Under the pieces are notes generated by a model. It was given only the letters and a program-made list of their open reading frames with translations. It ran no database searches and was not told where the DNA came from. Shown one piece after another: positions 47,891 to 56,653 of a stretch of 64,000 bases of DNA. Each line of letters opens with the position of its first letter. The first letter of the stretch is position 1. Both the position numbers and the translations under genes were made by a program. Source of the stretch: a virus; IMG/VR virus record IMGVR_UViG_3300036792_000096, positions 26,658 to 90,657 of that record; one strand, written 5' to 3'.

Positions 47891-48934
47891 ATGCAAGGCT
47901 ATTTGGTGCTCGATAACGTCGAAATCACTAATTCGGCCCGCACGCTCGCCTACCTCAGCCAGTTCATGCCTGTACAGGTCATGACTCCCACCTCGTGCGT
48001 GCCGTGCTCCGCGCTGGCGGGGACCTTCGGGAGCCCCTACTCGGACCCGGCGCCGTGGTATGACGCCTCCCGGCCCGAGAGCGCCTTCTTCTACGGGGTG
48101 CTCTTGGACTCGCTGGAATCCGCCTCCCCTCTCACGCGCTCCACGAAGCAACTGGCGAGCGGGGGACAGAGCATCGGGCAGACGACCGTCAAGGGGCGCA
48201 TCGTGCAGGCGTCGGGAGCGATGTACGCCGCCTCCGAGCAGGCGATGGACTACGGCGTCCGGTGGCTCGGCGCCGCGCTCAAAGGCCAGTGCGAGGATGT
48301 CTGCGGGCTCTCCACGCTCTGCCTCCTGCCGGCCTGCCCCGATCCGGGCCTACCGACCCGCTGGAGACGGCTCTACGACGCGGGCCTGATCGACGGGCCG
48401 GTTGTAGCTCCCATCGCCGGCATGAACGGCTGCATCCTGCGGAGCGTGTCGTGGCAGATCGCGGCGTCGAAGGGCTACCTCTTCGCCGAGCCTGTGACGG
48501 TGCTCAATCAAGCCCTCGTGGCGAACGTGAACGCCTGCGGCATCATCTCGACCACGCAATGGCTCGGGGACTCCACGACTCGCCTCACGGTCACGGCGGG
48601 CGGCCCCAGCTTCGTCCAGAACCTCTCCGTCAGCCTTGCCCCGCTGCGCTCGAACGAGTCGTGTCCGTCGCCGACGCCCCCGGTACTGAGCTTCACCGTC
48701 TCCCAGATTCCGCCCGGGACGAAGCTCTCCATTGACGGAGCACGGCGACGGGTGGAGGTCGTGGAGCTGGCCTCCGGGCTCGTCGTGGGAGGGCTGAACG
48801 TCATCGGGACGGGCGGGACGCCGATGGGGTGGATGGACATCGGACCCTGCGCCCGGGCGTGTGTCTGCGCCAAGGCCACAACCGTGAACTCCAACACGAC
48901 CGTCAAGCTTGAGCAGATAGACCGCGAGATTTAG
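47891..48934 (+). CDS. distal tail / minor tail protein
   Basis: A 347-residue protein directly after the tape measure gene, where the distal tail protein is expected. Beta-rich with many cysteines (CVPCSALAG, CEDVCGLSTLCLLPACPD, CARACVCAK). The start GYLVLDNVEITNSARTLAYL resembles distal tail proteins of actinophages. Probably forms the ring at the tail tip. Confidence 0.65.
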   Translation: MQGYLVLDNVEITNSARTLAYLSQFMPVQVMTPTSCVPCSALAGTFGSPYSDPAPWYDASRPESAFFYGVLLDSLESASPLTRSTKQLASGGQSIGQTTVKGRIVQASGAMYAASEQAMDYGVRWLGAALKGQCEDVCGLSTLCLLPACPDPGLPTRWRRLYDAGLIDGPVVAPIAGMNGCILRSVSWQIAASKGYLFAEPVTVLNQALVANVNACGIISTTQWLGDSTTRLTVTAGGPSFVQNLSVSLAPLRSNESCPSPTPPVLSFTVSQIPPGTKLSIDGARRRVEVVELASGLVVGGLNVIGTGGTPMGWMDIGPCARACVCAKATTVNSNTTVKLEQIDREI

Positions 48935-48945
48935 GAGGAGCGACC

Positions 48946-49557
48946 ATGACGTGCGTGGATCAGACCTCGGGGTGCGGCTGCCACCTGAGCGGGGGCAACT
49001 GCATCTCCATCACGGGCGATGGCTCAAGCGGCAACCCCTACCAGATCGCCCCGATCATCGACCCGTCCGGCTCGAACGCCCTCTCGTGTGGCGCGTCGGG
49101 TTTGCTGGCGGTCAACGCCGTACCGGCGGGGGCAATGATCCTCTGGCCCTCGAACGTCATCCCGGCGGGCTGGCTCGTATGCCAGGGGCAAGCCGTCTCC
49201 CGCACGACCTACGCGGGGATCTTCGCCGTCGTCGGCACGACCTACGGCGTCGGCGACGGAGTCACGACGTTCAACCTGCCGAACCTCCAGGGCCGGGTTC
49301 CCGTCGGCGTCAGCACGTCGGACTCAAGCTTCTACCTCTCGGTGACGGGCGGCGAGAAGACGCACACCCTGATCACGGCCGAGATGCCGAGCCACATCCA
49401 CAGTTACCCGAACGCCTCGACCGCGGGGGGTGGTGCGAACATCGTAGAGGGCTCTCCGAACGTCGCCACCGGGAACAACATGAACGCTACAGGAGGCGGG
49501 GGAGCACACAACAACCTCCAACCTTACCTCAGCGTTAACTACTTAATAAAGACGTAA
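48946..49557 (+). CDS. tail collar domain protein
   Basis: A 203-residue protein with the phage tail collar domain: PAGAMILWPSNVIPAGWLVC at 60-79, then VSRTTYAGIFAVVGTTYGVG and NLPNLQGRVPVG. The C-terminus has the typical ITAEMPSHIHSY and AHNNLQPYLSVNYLIKT trimerisation signature. It is a receptor-binding or fibre tip protein. AGGAGCGACC precedes the ATG. The final codons are AT-rich. Confidence 0.88.
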   Translation: MTCVDQTSGCGCHLSGGNCISITGDGSSGNPYQIAPIIDPSGSNALSCGASGLLAVNAVPAGAMILWPSNVIPAGWLVCQGQAVSRTTYAGIFAVVGTTYGVGDGVTTFNLPNLQGRVPVGVSTSDSSFYLSVTGGEKTHTLITAEMPSHIHSYPNASTAGGGANIVEGSPNVATGNNMNATGGGGAHNNLQPYLSVNYLIKT

Positions 49558-49563
49558 CCGACA

Positions 49564-50427
49564 TTGGCAACCATCTCCGTCGTTGGCTCAATGAAGACGG
49601 CGAACAACAACACCGCATTCGCCACTTCCATCGCGCTCACGCCGACCGCGGTGGGGAATCTGCAAGTCCTCGTCATTGAGACCAAGTACGCAGGCAACGC
49701 CAACCGGAAGGTGTTGGCGATCACGGGCGGGGGCGTGACCCTATGGACCAACGTGCTCCAGCGGTTCATGGCAGACACCATCCACGGTGCTGAGGTATGG
49801 ATCGGAGTCGTGACCTCCGTAGGCTCCCTCACGGCGACGGTGACCTATGTCAGCACCATCGGGCAGCAGGCGGGGTCGATCAACGGGCACGAACTGACCG
49901 CCGGCACTGGCTCGCTCACGATCTGGGCGGTCGACAAGACGGGGTTCAATGACCCGAACACGAACGCCACGACGTTTACCTATCCGGCCCTGATCTCAGC
50001 CAATGACGGGGAAGCGTACGTCGGGTACTTGGCGGTCACCTCTAGCGCCTCGGCCGGCTCCGGTTCAGGGTGGACCTACTCTCAGGATCTCCGTGGGAAT
50101 TGGGACGCGGTAAACCCTGCGGTAGGAGCAGCGGGGACCAGTGCCAGTACCTCGCAGACATCGGGCTCGGGACAGAAGTGGTTCACGGTGGGGGTGCTGA
50201 TCTCTGCTGCCGCTGATCCGGTGGCTCTGACCGGGATGGTGGGGACGAAGATGCAGACCACCTACACGGGCTCGAATGGCCGCTCCCTGACGTGCGTGGG
50301 AACGCTCACGTGGGTAGCAGGAAGCACGCAGGCGTGCGTCCAGACCCCGAGCGGGTACAGCGCCTTCGACATTGCGGCGATCACCGCGGCCTCTCCGTCG
50401 TCGGGCAGCCCCAGCGACCCGCACTAG
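49564..50427 (+). CDS. adhesin-like minor tail protein
   Basis: A 287-residue protein starting at TTG 49564 (no better start). Beta-rich: TISVVGSMKTANNNTAFATS, NLQVLVIETKYAGNANRKVL, EVWIGVVTSVGSLTATVTYV. Its first 200 residues share layout with 40058-40993 and the N-terminus of 50428-52467, so the three are likely paralogues. Probably a fibre component. Confidence 0.6.
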   Translation: MATISVVGSMKTANNNTAFATSIALTPTAVGNLQVLVIETKYAGNANRKVLAITGGGVTLWTNVLQRFMADTIHGAEVWIGVVTSVGSLTATVTYVSTIGQQAGSINGHELTAGTGSLTIWAVDKTGFNDPNTNATTFTYPALISANDGEAYVGYLAVTSSASAGSGSGWTYSQDLRGNWDAVNPAVGAAGTSASTSQTSGSGQKWFTVGVLISAAADPVALTGMVGTKMQTTYTGSNGRSLTCVGTLTWVAGSTQACVQTPSGYSAFDIAAITAASPSSGSPSDPH

Positions 50428-52467
50428 ATGGCGATCACCGCTGTCGGCTCGCTCGACTCGGCGACGGGTACGGCCCTTACCACACTTGCCCTGGCCGTCG
50501 GCTCCGCGTGCGCGGTGGGCGATGTGCGGGTCTTCTATGCCAAGGTGAACTCGAACACGATCACGGTGTCCTCGCTGTCGGGGGGCGATGTCACCACATG
50601 GCACAAGGGACCGTCCTACAACGACAATGCCGGGACCGTCGGCCATCACGAGATGTGGTGGGGGATCGCCACCGCGGCGGGCCACACGACGATCACGGTC
50701 ACGTGGTCATCGACCCCCACCGGGCTCGGCACAGACTTGGATTGCCGGACCTTCAGCAACGGGAACACGTCAACAACCTGGACGCTGGACTCCTCGAACA
50801 CAAGGGACAACGCCGCCTCTACGACGATCACCTACGCCAGCATCACGGCAGCGGGGACGGGGGAACTCGCCTGCTACCACGCCCGGTGTCCCTCTGGGGG
50901 CTCCTACGGCACCCCTTCGGGCGGTGGGACATGGGTGACGGCCACCGACGCCAACGGCAACCCGTACATCTACTCGCTATCGGTGGGATCGGGCGCGATA
51001 GCACCCACACAGACCACGACCTCCACCGACTCGCACACCATCGGCCTGCTGCTGATCGCCTCCGTGGGGGGTGCCAGTCTGCCCTTGGCGGCAGATGGGC
51101 TGGCGTCCTCGAGCGGTACGGCCTCGATCACCCTGACGGAACCGCTTGTCGCCGCGGGGCTAGCCTCATCGTCCGGCACCGCGACGCTGCCCGTTCTCAG
51201 GGCGCTGTCAGCCGCCGGTCTCGCATCCTCGTCCGGGTCCATTCAATTCACGGTCCTTCTCGCTGCCGATGGCCTCGCTGCGTCCAGCGGCACGGCGACT
51301 CTGCTCATTAAGCGAGTCCTGGCCGCAGCGGGCCTCGCGTCCTCGAGCGGCACGGCCGTGCTTGGTGCCATCCATCTCCCCGACCCCTTCACGGTCGTGG
51401 TGGGGGCGTACAAGCCCGCGATCCTCGGGTGCGGGACGTGGCGGGTGTTCCTCGCCTCGCGGGGAGGGATGCAGCTCCTGACCGAGCTCGACTACGAGAC
51501 CCTCACCGTCCAGCGCACCCTTGACAGCGCCTCCCAGACCTCCGTGATCCTGCTGGCAGACCGCAATCCGTCGTGCGCACCGCTGCTGGCTCAGGTCGAA
51601 CCGTTCCAGCACGAGATCGTGGCCTTCCGGGACTACCAGGCTGGGGATCCGCAGACGTGGGCCGGCCCGGTGATGGTCCCAACCTGGGACCCCATCTCCC
51701 TCCACATCGACGCCCGGGATCTCTTCTCGTGGTTCGATGTCCGCAACCTCCCTACTGATCGGGTGAACTTCTCCTCTGATCTGGCGGACATCTTCTCGGT
51801 CTACGTTCAGGACGCCCTCTCCCTCGACCCCTCCCCGGGAATCACCGTGTCCTTCATGGGAGAGATCGGCACTACCGGTATCCGTTCCGTCACCGCCCAG
51901 TCGGCTACCATCGCCGGGGACGCGCTGCGCGAGCTCTCCCGGTCGGGAGTGGACTTCACCACCGTCGGGCGCTCAATCCGGATCGGGGGCATGCCTCCCA
52001 CGGCCGCCACGACGATCCTCTACGACTCCGCTGTGATCCAGGACGCCAGTGGGGCTACCCCCAAGTTCGTCAAGCAAGGGCTCAACCTCGCCACGTCGGT
52101 GACGCTCAAGGGGGGGCAGGATGTGCTGGGGAACACGCTCTCGTCTACCGTGGGAGACAGCGACGGCATCCACGGCCTCGTCTCCCGGACCTCATCCGAG
52201 CCGCTGATCCTGGATCTTCTCTCGCTGACGAAGGCGGCAGCAGGCCGGCTCGCCTTCCTGAACCCCGCACCCCTCTACCTCACCTTGACCCTCAGTCCGC
52301 AGGCACCGATCCGCTTCGACCAGCTCATTCCCGGGATCCGGATCGACACGGCTTTCACGCTGGGGCTGATCCAAGTTGTCGGGAAGTTCCGCCTCAATCA
52401 GGTCGATGTGACCGTGGACCAGAACGGGGAGGCGGTGGCCCTCACCCTGACGCCGATGGTCGTATGA
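50428..52467 (+). CDS. minor tail protein fused to adhesin domain and repeats
   Basis: A 679-residue protein. Residues 1-205 are an adhesin-like beta domain paralogous to the upstream gene. Residues 210-315 hold five GLASSSGTA-type repeats. From about 325 a minor tail/baseplate-like protein starts (ELDYETLTVQRTLDSASQTS, FQHEIVAFRDYQAG, ISLHIDARDLFSWFDVRNLP), similar in layout to actinophage tail proteins of the Gp37-like type. The ends fit, the middle is an array, so the gene is probably a fusion. Confidence 0.65.
   Translation: MAITAVGSLDSATGTALTTLALAVGSACAVGDVRVFYAKVNSNTITVSSLSGGDVTTWHKGPSYNDNAGTVGHHEMWWGIATAAGHTTITVTWSSTPTGLGTDLDCRTFSNGNTSTTWTLDSSNTRDNAASTTITYASITAAGTGELACYHARCPSGGSYGTPSGGGTWVTATDANGNPYIYSLSVGSGAIAPTQTTTSTDSHTIGLLLIASVGGASLPLAADGLASSSGTASITLTEPLVAAGLASSSGTATLPVLRALSAAGLASSSGSIQFTVLLAADGLAASSGTATLLIKRVLAAAGLASSSGTAVLGAIHLPDPFTVVVGAYKPAILGCGTWRVFLASRGGMQLLTELDYETLTVQRTLDSASQTSVILLADRNPSCAPLLAQVEPFQHEIVAFRDYQAGDPQTWAGPVMVPTWDPISLHIDARDLFSWFDVRNLPTDRVNFSSDLADIFSVYVQDALSLDPSPGITVSFMGEIGTTGIRSVTAQSATIAGDALRELSRSGVDFTTVGRSIRIGGMPPTAATTILYDSAVIQDASGATPKFVKQGLNLATSVTLKGGQDVLGNTLSSTVGDSDGIHGLVSRTSSEPLILDLLSLTKAAAGRLAFLNPAPLYLTLTLSPQAPIRFDQLIPGIRIDTAFTLGLIQVVGKFRLNQVDVTVDQNGEAVALTLTPMVV
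51097..51123 (+). repeat. 27-base direct repeat, copy 2
   Basis: Identical to 40724-40750. The protein context is also nearly identical over about 33 residues (LAADGLASSSGTAS..LTEPL on both sides), pointing to recent copying between the two genes. Confidence 0.85.
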
Positions 52468-53126
52468 CGTATGGCGGCGAGCCACAGTTTCTCGGGGGCA
52501 TGATCGCCTCGCTCACGGAGCGTATGCGGGCGCTGGAGGCCCGGTTCCTGATCCCGGGCCCCCAGGGGCCACAGGGCCAGGTGGGGGCCATCGGCCCGCC
52601 CGGCGTGACGCTGCTCGGCTCTGTGCTCGTGACAGGATCCCCGGTGGCAGATGCGACGATCACGCTCCCCGTCGGTGCCGCGAGTGATCCGGGCCTTCGG
52701 ATCGGCTGCCACGTCAGGGGAGACGCAGCCGCGACGAACGCACTCTTGCAGGTCCAGATCAACCTTGACACCAGCTCCACGAAATACGATTCCTACCTCG
52801 CCGATGTGTCGGGCACCACACCCGCCTGGGCAGCGGCCGAGGTCATCGCTGGCAACTGGATGTCGCTCGGGGTCATGCCGGCCGGGACGGCGCCTGCGGA
52901 AACGTTCGGAGCCACGTTCATCGACATCCCGCACTTCTCGAACGGCACGGTTCACAAGACTCTGGCGAGCCGTACCGGCTACAAGCTGGCGAACTCGACG
53001 GGCAACGTCCAGACCGGCATAGGCGTGGGGTTCTGGCGCGTGACCGACCCGATCGTGATCCTGCGCATCTTCCCCTCGGCCGGCAATCTTGACGTGGGTA
53101 CGTTCATCTGGATCGCCCCCATATAA
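52464..53126 (+). CDS. tail fibre protein with collagen-like segment
   Basis: A 220-residue protein. Residues 30-47 carry GPQGPQGQVGAIGPPG, a short G-x-y collagen-like run, preceded by a helix (MIASLTERMRALEARF) that can trimerise. The rest is a beta-rich globular head (VLVTGSPVADATITLPVGAA). Typical of phage fibre stalk plus knob. ATG overlaps the previous stop. Confidence 0.68.
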   Translation: MTYGGEPQFLGGMIASLTERMRALEARFLIPGPQGPQGQVGAIGPPGVTLLGSVLVTGSPVADATITLPVGAASDPGLRIGCHVRGDAAATNALLQVQINLDTSSTKYDSYLADVSGTTPAWAAAEVIAGNWMSLGVMPAGTAPAETFGATFIDIPHFSNGTVHKTLASRTGYKLANSTGNVQTGIGVGFWRVTDPIVILRIFPSAGNLDVGTFIWIAPI

Positions 53127-53138
53127 AGGAGAGCCGTC

Positions 53139-53471
53139 GTGAGCACCCCGCCCGAACGTCTCGTCGTGAACCTGGCTGGTGGAGGGCCGCAGCGCGTCCC
53201 CCTGACCGGGGCGGACCTGGACGACTACAACGCCCGTTTAGCGGCTCTACCGGCTCAGGTCGCCGCGGACCAGACCGTCCAGGACAACGCTGCCACGATT
53301 CGCCAGCGAGCCCGTCAGGCCATCGCTGCCAACCTTGCCTATCTCGCCCTTCCGGCTCCCACCACGCAGGCTCAGGCGGTGACTCAGATCCTTGCGCAGG
53401 TGGCTGCTCTGACCCGACAGGTGGACGCCCTGATCCGCCTCGCCTTGGGAGCGTTCGATGACGTTACCTAG
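53139..53471 (+). CDS. hypothetical helical protein
   Basis: A 110-residue protein from GTG 53139 with AGGAGAG upstream. A short N-terminal part is followed by Ala/Gln-rich helices (QTVQDNAATIRQRARQAIAA, ILAQVAALTRQVDALIRLAL). It may be a small chaperone or attachment helix for the fibre; unnamed. Confidence 0.55.
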   Translation: MSTPPERLVVNLAGGGPQRVPLTGADLDDYNARLAALPAQVAADQTVQDNAATIRQRARQAIAANLAYLALPAPTTQAQAVTQILAQVAALTRQVDALIRLALGAFDDVT

Positions 53472-53604
53472 TGGCCCCGGCCCGTCCACACGGCATAGAG
53501 CAGGATTGCTGCCTGCACGGCGAGCGCGACGGCAAGCGGTATCAGAGCGGCGATTGGGGTCCCCCCTGTCGGCGTGGGCTGGACCGTCTACGATAGGGCC
53601 TGTG

Positions 53605-53691
53605 ATGGCCCTGACTCGGCTAGAGCGGTTCCTGCTCGCACTTGCCTTCGCCTTCGCCCTTATCGACCTCTGGCTGAGGCACGTCCGGTGA
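53605..53691 (+). CDS. 28-residue membrane peptide
   Basis: ATG 53605 opens a peptide of 28 residues, nearly all one hydrophobic helix (RFLLALAFAFALIDLWLR) with a basic end. TACGAT at 53589-53594 puts a start site about 4 bases before the ATG, as at 11838. Region 53472-53604 otherwise holds no plus-strand gene; an antisense frame there is discussed among rejected items. Confidence 0.45.
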   Translation: MALTRLERFLLALAFAFALIDLWLRHVR

Positions 53692-53714
53692 GCCCGCGGA
53701 TGGGAGGATAGCGA

Positions 53715-54647
53715 GTGACCATCGCCAGCATGCACGCCGTCTCCCTCGGCTTCCCTGAGAACCAGACGATGGCGGTTGACTACTCCGCCGGCCCGGTTGA
53801 TCCGTCGGAACTCGTGGCCGCGGGCTTCCTCGTCGTCATGCGGTACTTGGCACCGCTCCCGAACGGCAAGGTCATCACCATTGCCGAGCGTCAGGCCCTT
53901 CATGCGGCCGGTAGGGGCGTGGGGCTCGTGTGGGAGTGGTACGCCTCCCGTTGTCTCGAGGGTGCCGCAGCGGGCCAGCAGGACGGCACGGACGCTCGGC
54001 TACAGGCCGCGGCGCTCGGCTTCCCGGCGAGCTGGCCGCTCCTCGGCGCCGTGGACATGAACCCCACCGCAGCCCAGCGTCCGGTCATCGCTGCCTATCT
54101 TGAGGCTGGCGGTCTCTACCCCTACGGCAACGCCGCCATGATCGCCTACATGGAGGCCCGCGGGACCGCAGGGCACTCGTGGCTGATGGACTGGGGGGGC
54201 GGAACCTACGGGGACTACCACATTCACCAGACGGGGGGTCAGGTGACCATCGGCGGGGTGCAGTGCGACGTGAATGTCGTGGCGAACCCCGACTGCATCT
54301 GGTTCCCGCCCGGGGTCGTTCCCGTTGTCACACCACCCAGTGCTGTCCCCACGCTCGCCCCGAAGGAGGACGACATGCTCACGTTCACGAACCCACGGAC
54401 GGGCAAGCATTACCGTTGCTTCCCCGACGGCTCGGTCTACGTGTTCAACGCCGACGGTTCCCCTGGTGGTCCGTGGCTCGGGGGCCTCAACAACCATCCC
54501 GACTGGAAGGCGGGCGGAGGAATGGTCAACGGAGACCCGTTCATCTTCGGCGAGACTCCCGACGACGGCTATGTCATCACGACCCGGGACGCCGCGGGGA
54601 ACTTCCATCCCTACGCCTTCCCGCCCTCGGGCATCCTGGCGAAGTAG
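53715..54647 (+). CDS. endolysin with Rv2525c-like glycoside-hydrolase-like domain
   Basis: A 310-residue protein from GTG 53715. Residues 17-195 match the DUF1906/Rv2525c-like TIM-barrel family: TMAVDYSAGPVDPSELVAAG, VVMRYLAPL, GVGLVWEWYASRCLEGAAAG, WPLLGAVDMNP and YGDYHIHQT. Following a Pro/Thr linker (about 200-215), residues 220-310 are a beta-rich domain (FTNPRTGKHYRCFPDGSVYV, GGLNNHPDWKAGGGMVNGD) probably for wall binding. It would degrade peptidoglycan or wall polymer at lysis. No signal peptide is seen, so it should need a holin. Confidence 0.8.
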   Translation: MTIASMHAVSLGFPENQTMAVDYSAGPVDPSELVAAGFLVVMRYLAPLPNGKVITIAERQALHAAGRGVGLVWEWYASRCLEGAAAGQQDGTDARLQAAALGFPASWPLLGAVDMNPTAAQRPVIAAYLEAGGLYPYGNAAMIAYMEARGTAGHSWLMDWGGGTYGDYHIHQTGGQVTIGGVQCDVNVVANPDCIWFPPGVVPVVTPPSAVPTLAPKEDDMLTFTNPRTGKHYRCFPDGSVYVFNADGSPGGPWLGGLNNHPDWKAGGGMVNGDPFIFGETPDDGYVITTRDAAGNFHPYAFPPSGILAK

Positions 54648-54650
54648 TCA

Positions 54651-55028
54651 GTGCCCCCTGACGACCCCTACGACTGGCGCTCGGAGTTCATCGCCAGAAT
54701 CTCCCGTATCGAGGGGATTCTGGACAAGCTGGCCGATAAGATTCCCGACCTTCGGGAGATAGACCGGCAACGCTCGGCCATCGACAGTCTCACCTCCCAG
54801 GTAGGTCAGACGAAGGATCTGATCCAGTCGGCCGGGTTCATACGGGTTGAGGTAGGGGACGCCCGGATGGAGACGATCCGGATCGACAACAAGGCCAGAG
54901 ATGCCCGGATCAGCGCCTTGGAGGGCTCGGCCCGCTCGAACCGGAACCTGATCTACTCCACGCTCGCCTCAGTGGTCGCAGCGGTGCTCGGGGGTGGCAT
55001 TCTGCTCGTGCTGCGGACGAAGCCGTGA
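54651..55028 (+). CDS. XhlA-like coiled-coil membrane protein
   Basis: A 125-residue protein from GTG 54651. A coiled coil (RIEGILDKLADKIPDLREID, AIDSLTSQVGQTKDLIQSAG) is followed by a C-terminal membrane helix (LASVVAAVLGGGILLVL) and a basic end. This is the layout of haemolysin XhlA-type lysis accessories. Coupled to the next gene by GTGA. Confidence 0.68.
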   Translation: MPPDDPYDWRSEFIARISRIEGILDKLADKIPDLREIDRQRSAIDSLTSQVGQTKDLIQSAGFIRVEVGDARMETIRIDNKARDARISALEGSARSNRNLIYSTLASVVAAVLGGGILLVLRTKP

Positions 55029-55609
55029 AGCGCTTGGCGGGGTTGCTCGCGTACGTCCGGGACCGGTTCCCTATCGTTCTCTCGGTGACGGTCATGCTCG
55101 TAGTGACGATTGTCGTGCTGGGGGTGCTGTTCTTCCGGGTGGGAGCCGCCGGCCGGGCCGATGCCACCCGGGCAAAGCAGATCGCGGACCTCAAGAGCAA
55201 CGTCACGACCCTGAATGCCAACGTAGCCACACTGACGACTGGCTACTCGAGCCTCGCCGCTAACTATGTGGACCTCGCTAACAAGTACAACGACCTTGTA
55301 GGCGCGTACAGAACCCAAGCGGCGAGCAACTCTGCGCTGACGGATGCCGTCAACGCCTTCGGGGTGGCGCTTGGCAAGGCCGGGAGCGGACTCACCGCCG
55401 CGCAGGTAGCCCAACTTCGGACGCAACTGGCAGACCTCCGCCAGAGCGTAGGGGGGTCTACCGGGGCTCCCGTAGGGCAAACTCCCTACGCCACCCCCAT
55501 CCCCAAGGCCACCCCCACGCCCGTGCCGATCTGTCCGAATGCTCTGTTGAGCGTAGCCCCCGCCAGCATCTTGAACGTATGCTTGTCCAAAACCGGCCCA
55601 GCCCCGTAA
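55025..55609 (+). CDS. membrane-anchored coiled-coil lysis protein
   Basis: A 194-residue protein from GTG 55025. N-terminal membrane helix at about 15-38 (FPIVLSVTVMLVVTIVVLGV), then a periplasm/wall-facing coiled coil (KQIADLKSNVTTLNANVATL) and a Pro/Thr tail with two cysteines. Spanin-like or holin-partner role is possible; no family is certain. Confidence 0.6.
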   Translation: MKRLAGLLAYVRDRFPIVLSVTVMLVVTIVVLGVLFFRVGAAGRADATRAKQIADLKSNVTTLNANVATLTTGYSSLAANYVDLANKYNDLVGAYRTQAASNSALTDAVNAFGVALGKAGSGLTAAQVAQLRTQLADLRQSVGGSTGAPVGQTPYATPIPKATPTPVPICPNALLSVAPASILNVCLSKTGPAP

Positions 55610-55628
55610 CCCCCCGACGGGAGCGAAC

Positions 55629-55787
55629 ATGCCCGACGAACCGAAAGCCTCGCCCGAGGAGGACCCGTGGCGCACGGTGGTCGTGGACAAGTTAGACGGA
55701 GTACTATCCAAATTGGACAAGCTCCTTGCCCGACTGGAGACTGAGGAGCCGGTCCCGGTGCCGCGGAGGGCAAGCAATGGAGATTGA
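55629..55787 (+). CDS. small acidic helical protein
   Basis: A 52-residue protein with GACGGGAGC before its ATG: MPDEPKASPEEDPWRTVVVD, then the amphipathic DKLDGVLSKLDKLLARLE. It overlaps the next gene by 11 bases. Short, but the heptad helix and context are convincing. Function unknown. Confidence 0.55.
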   Translation: MPDEPKASPEEDPWRTVVVDKLDGVLSKLDKLLARLETEEPVPVPRRASNGD

Positions 55788-56196
55788 CGACGCCAAGCTA
55801 GCTGCGCTCATGGATAAGCTCACCGCCGTCGAACCCCGGCTTGATGAGGTTGTCCAGGTTCCTGTGAGGCAACGTCGGCAACGGAACGGCCTCATCGGTC
55901 TCGCCGTCGCCAGTGCGATCTTTGCCGCTGGGCTCTCCGTGGTGACATATCGGACTTCCTCCGAGGCTCAGCGCAACGCCGCGGCCGTTCGGCAGGCGGC
56001 AGTAACCCAGCGTCAGACATGCGAGTCCGGGAACGCCTTCCGGGCAGCGGACTTGGAGACGTGGAACACAGTGATCCAGACCTTCTCGGCCTCCCCGGGC
56101 CCGAACGCCAATCCCGCGCAGGTAGCAGCACTACAAGAACGGTTCAGGAAGATCCAAGCCATCATCACCACTAAGGACGCTCCCCGGAAGTGCTGA
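55777..56196 (+). CDS. single-span membrane protein
   Basis: A 139-residue protein from ATG 55777 after GGAGGG. A helical start (AKLAALMDKLTAVEPRLDEV) is followed by a basic patch, a membrane helix at about 38-58 (GLIGLAVASAIFAAGLSVVT) and an outside helical part. Belongs to the lysis/membrane cluster. Confidence 0.6.
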   Translation: MEIDDAKLAALMDKLTAVEPRLDEVVQVPVRQRRQRNGLIGLAVASAIFAAGLSVVTYRTSSEAQRNAAAVRQAAVTQRQTCESGNAFRAADLETWNTVIQTFSASPGPNANPAQVAALQERFRKIQAIITTKDAPRKC

Positions 56197-56243
56197 ACGG
56201 GTAGGCTTTTCACGTAGGCTCCCCCGACGAAAGGAAGGCGGAC

Positions 56244-56474
56244 ATGAGCACTCCCGCAGATACCACCCCAGCACCCGCCGCGCCGCATGTGAGTCTCCTC
56301 GCCCACTTGGAGTCGTTCATCCCCAAGTTCGAGTCCAAAGTGGGACTCGCTGAGCACGAGATGCCCCTTGCAGCCGACACGATCAAGGGCATCCTGGCCG
56401 TGTTCACGGACATCGAGGCGATGATCGCGGGTCTCCACCAGCCCACGGTTCCGACCACTGGGGGCCAGCAGTGA
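56244..56474 (+). CDS. hypothetical small helical protein
   Basis: A 76-residue protein with GAAAGGAAGG upstream of its ATG. Amphipathic helices (LLAHLESFIPKFESKVGLAE, TIKGILAVFTDIEAMIAGL) flanked by Pro/Thr ends. Overlaps the next gene by GTGA. No recognised family. Confidence 0.55.
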   Translation: MSTPADTTPAPAAPHVSLLAHLESFIPKFESKVGLAEHEMPLAADTIKGILAVFTDIEAMIAGLHQPTVPTTGGQQ

Positions 56475-56653
56475 CCGGCTTCCTTGACCTAGCCGTCGCT
56501 GCCCTGAACTTCCTCGGGAGCATCTTCGGGACCTTCGGCCACGTGGGGACGTTCTGCACGTCGATCCCGACGGCGCTGCACGTCACAGCGAACAGCGGGC
56601 TCGAGCTCTCCCCCACCATCCGTACGGCGCTGATCGGTACGCCTACCTGCTGA
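56471..56653 (+). CDS. small hydrophobic protein
   Basis: A 60-residue protein from GTG 56471. The first 35 residues are hydrophobic (FLDLAVAALNFLGSIFGTFG) and may insert in the membrane. Shares one base with the next gene (TGATG). Function unknown. Confidence 0.5.
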   Translation: MTGFLDLAVAALNFLGSIFGTFGHVGTFCTSIPTALHVTANSGLELSPTIRTALIGTPTC

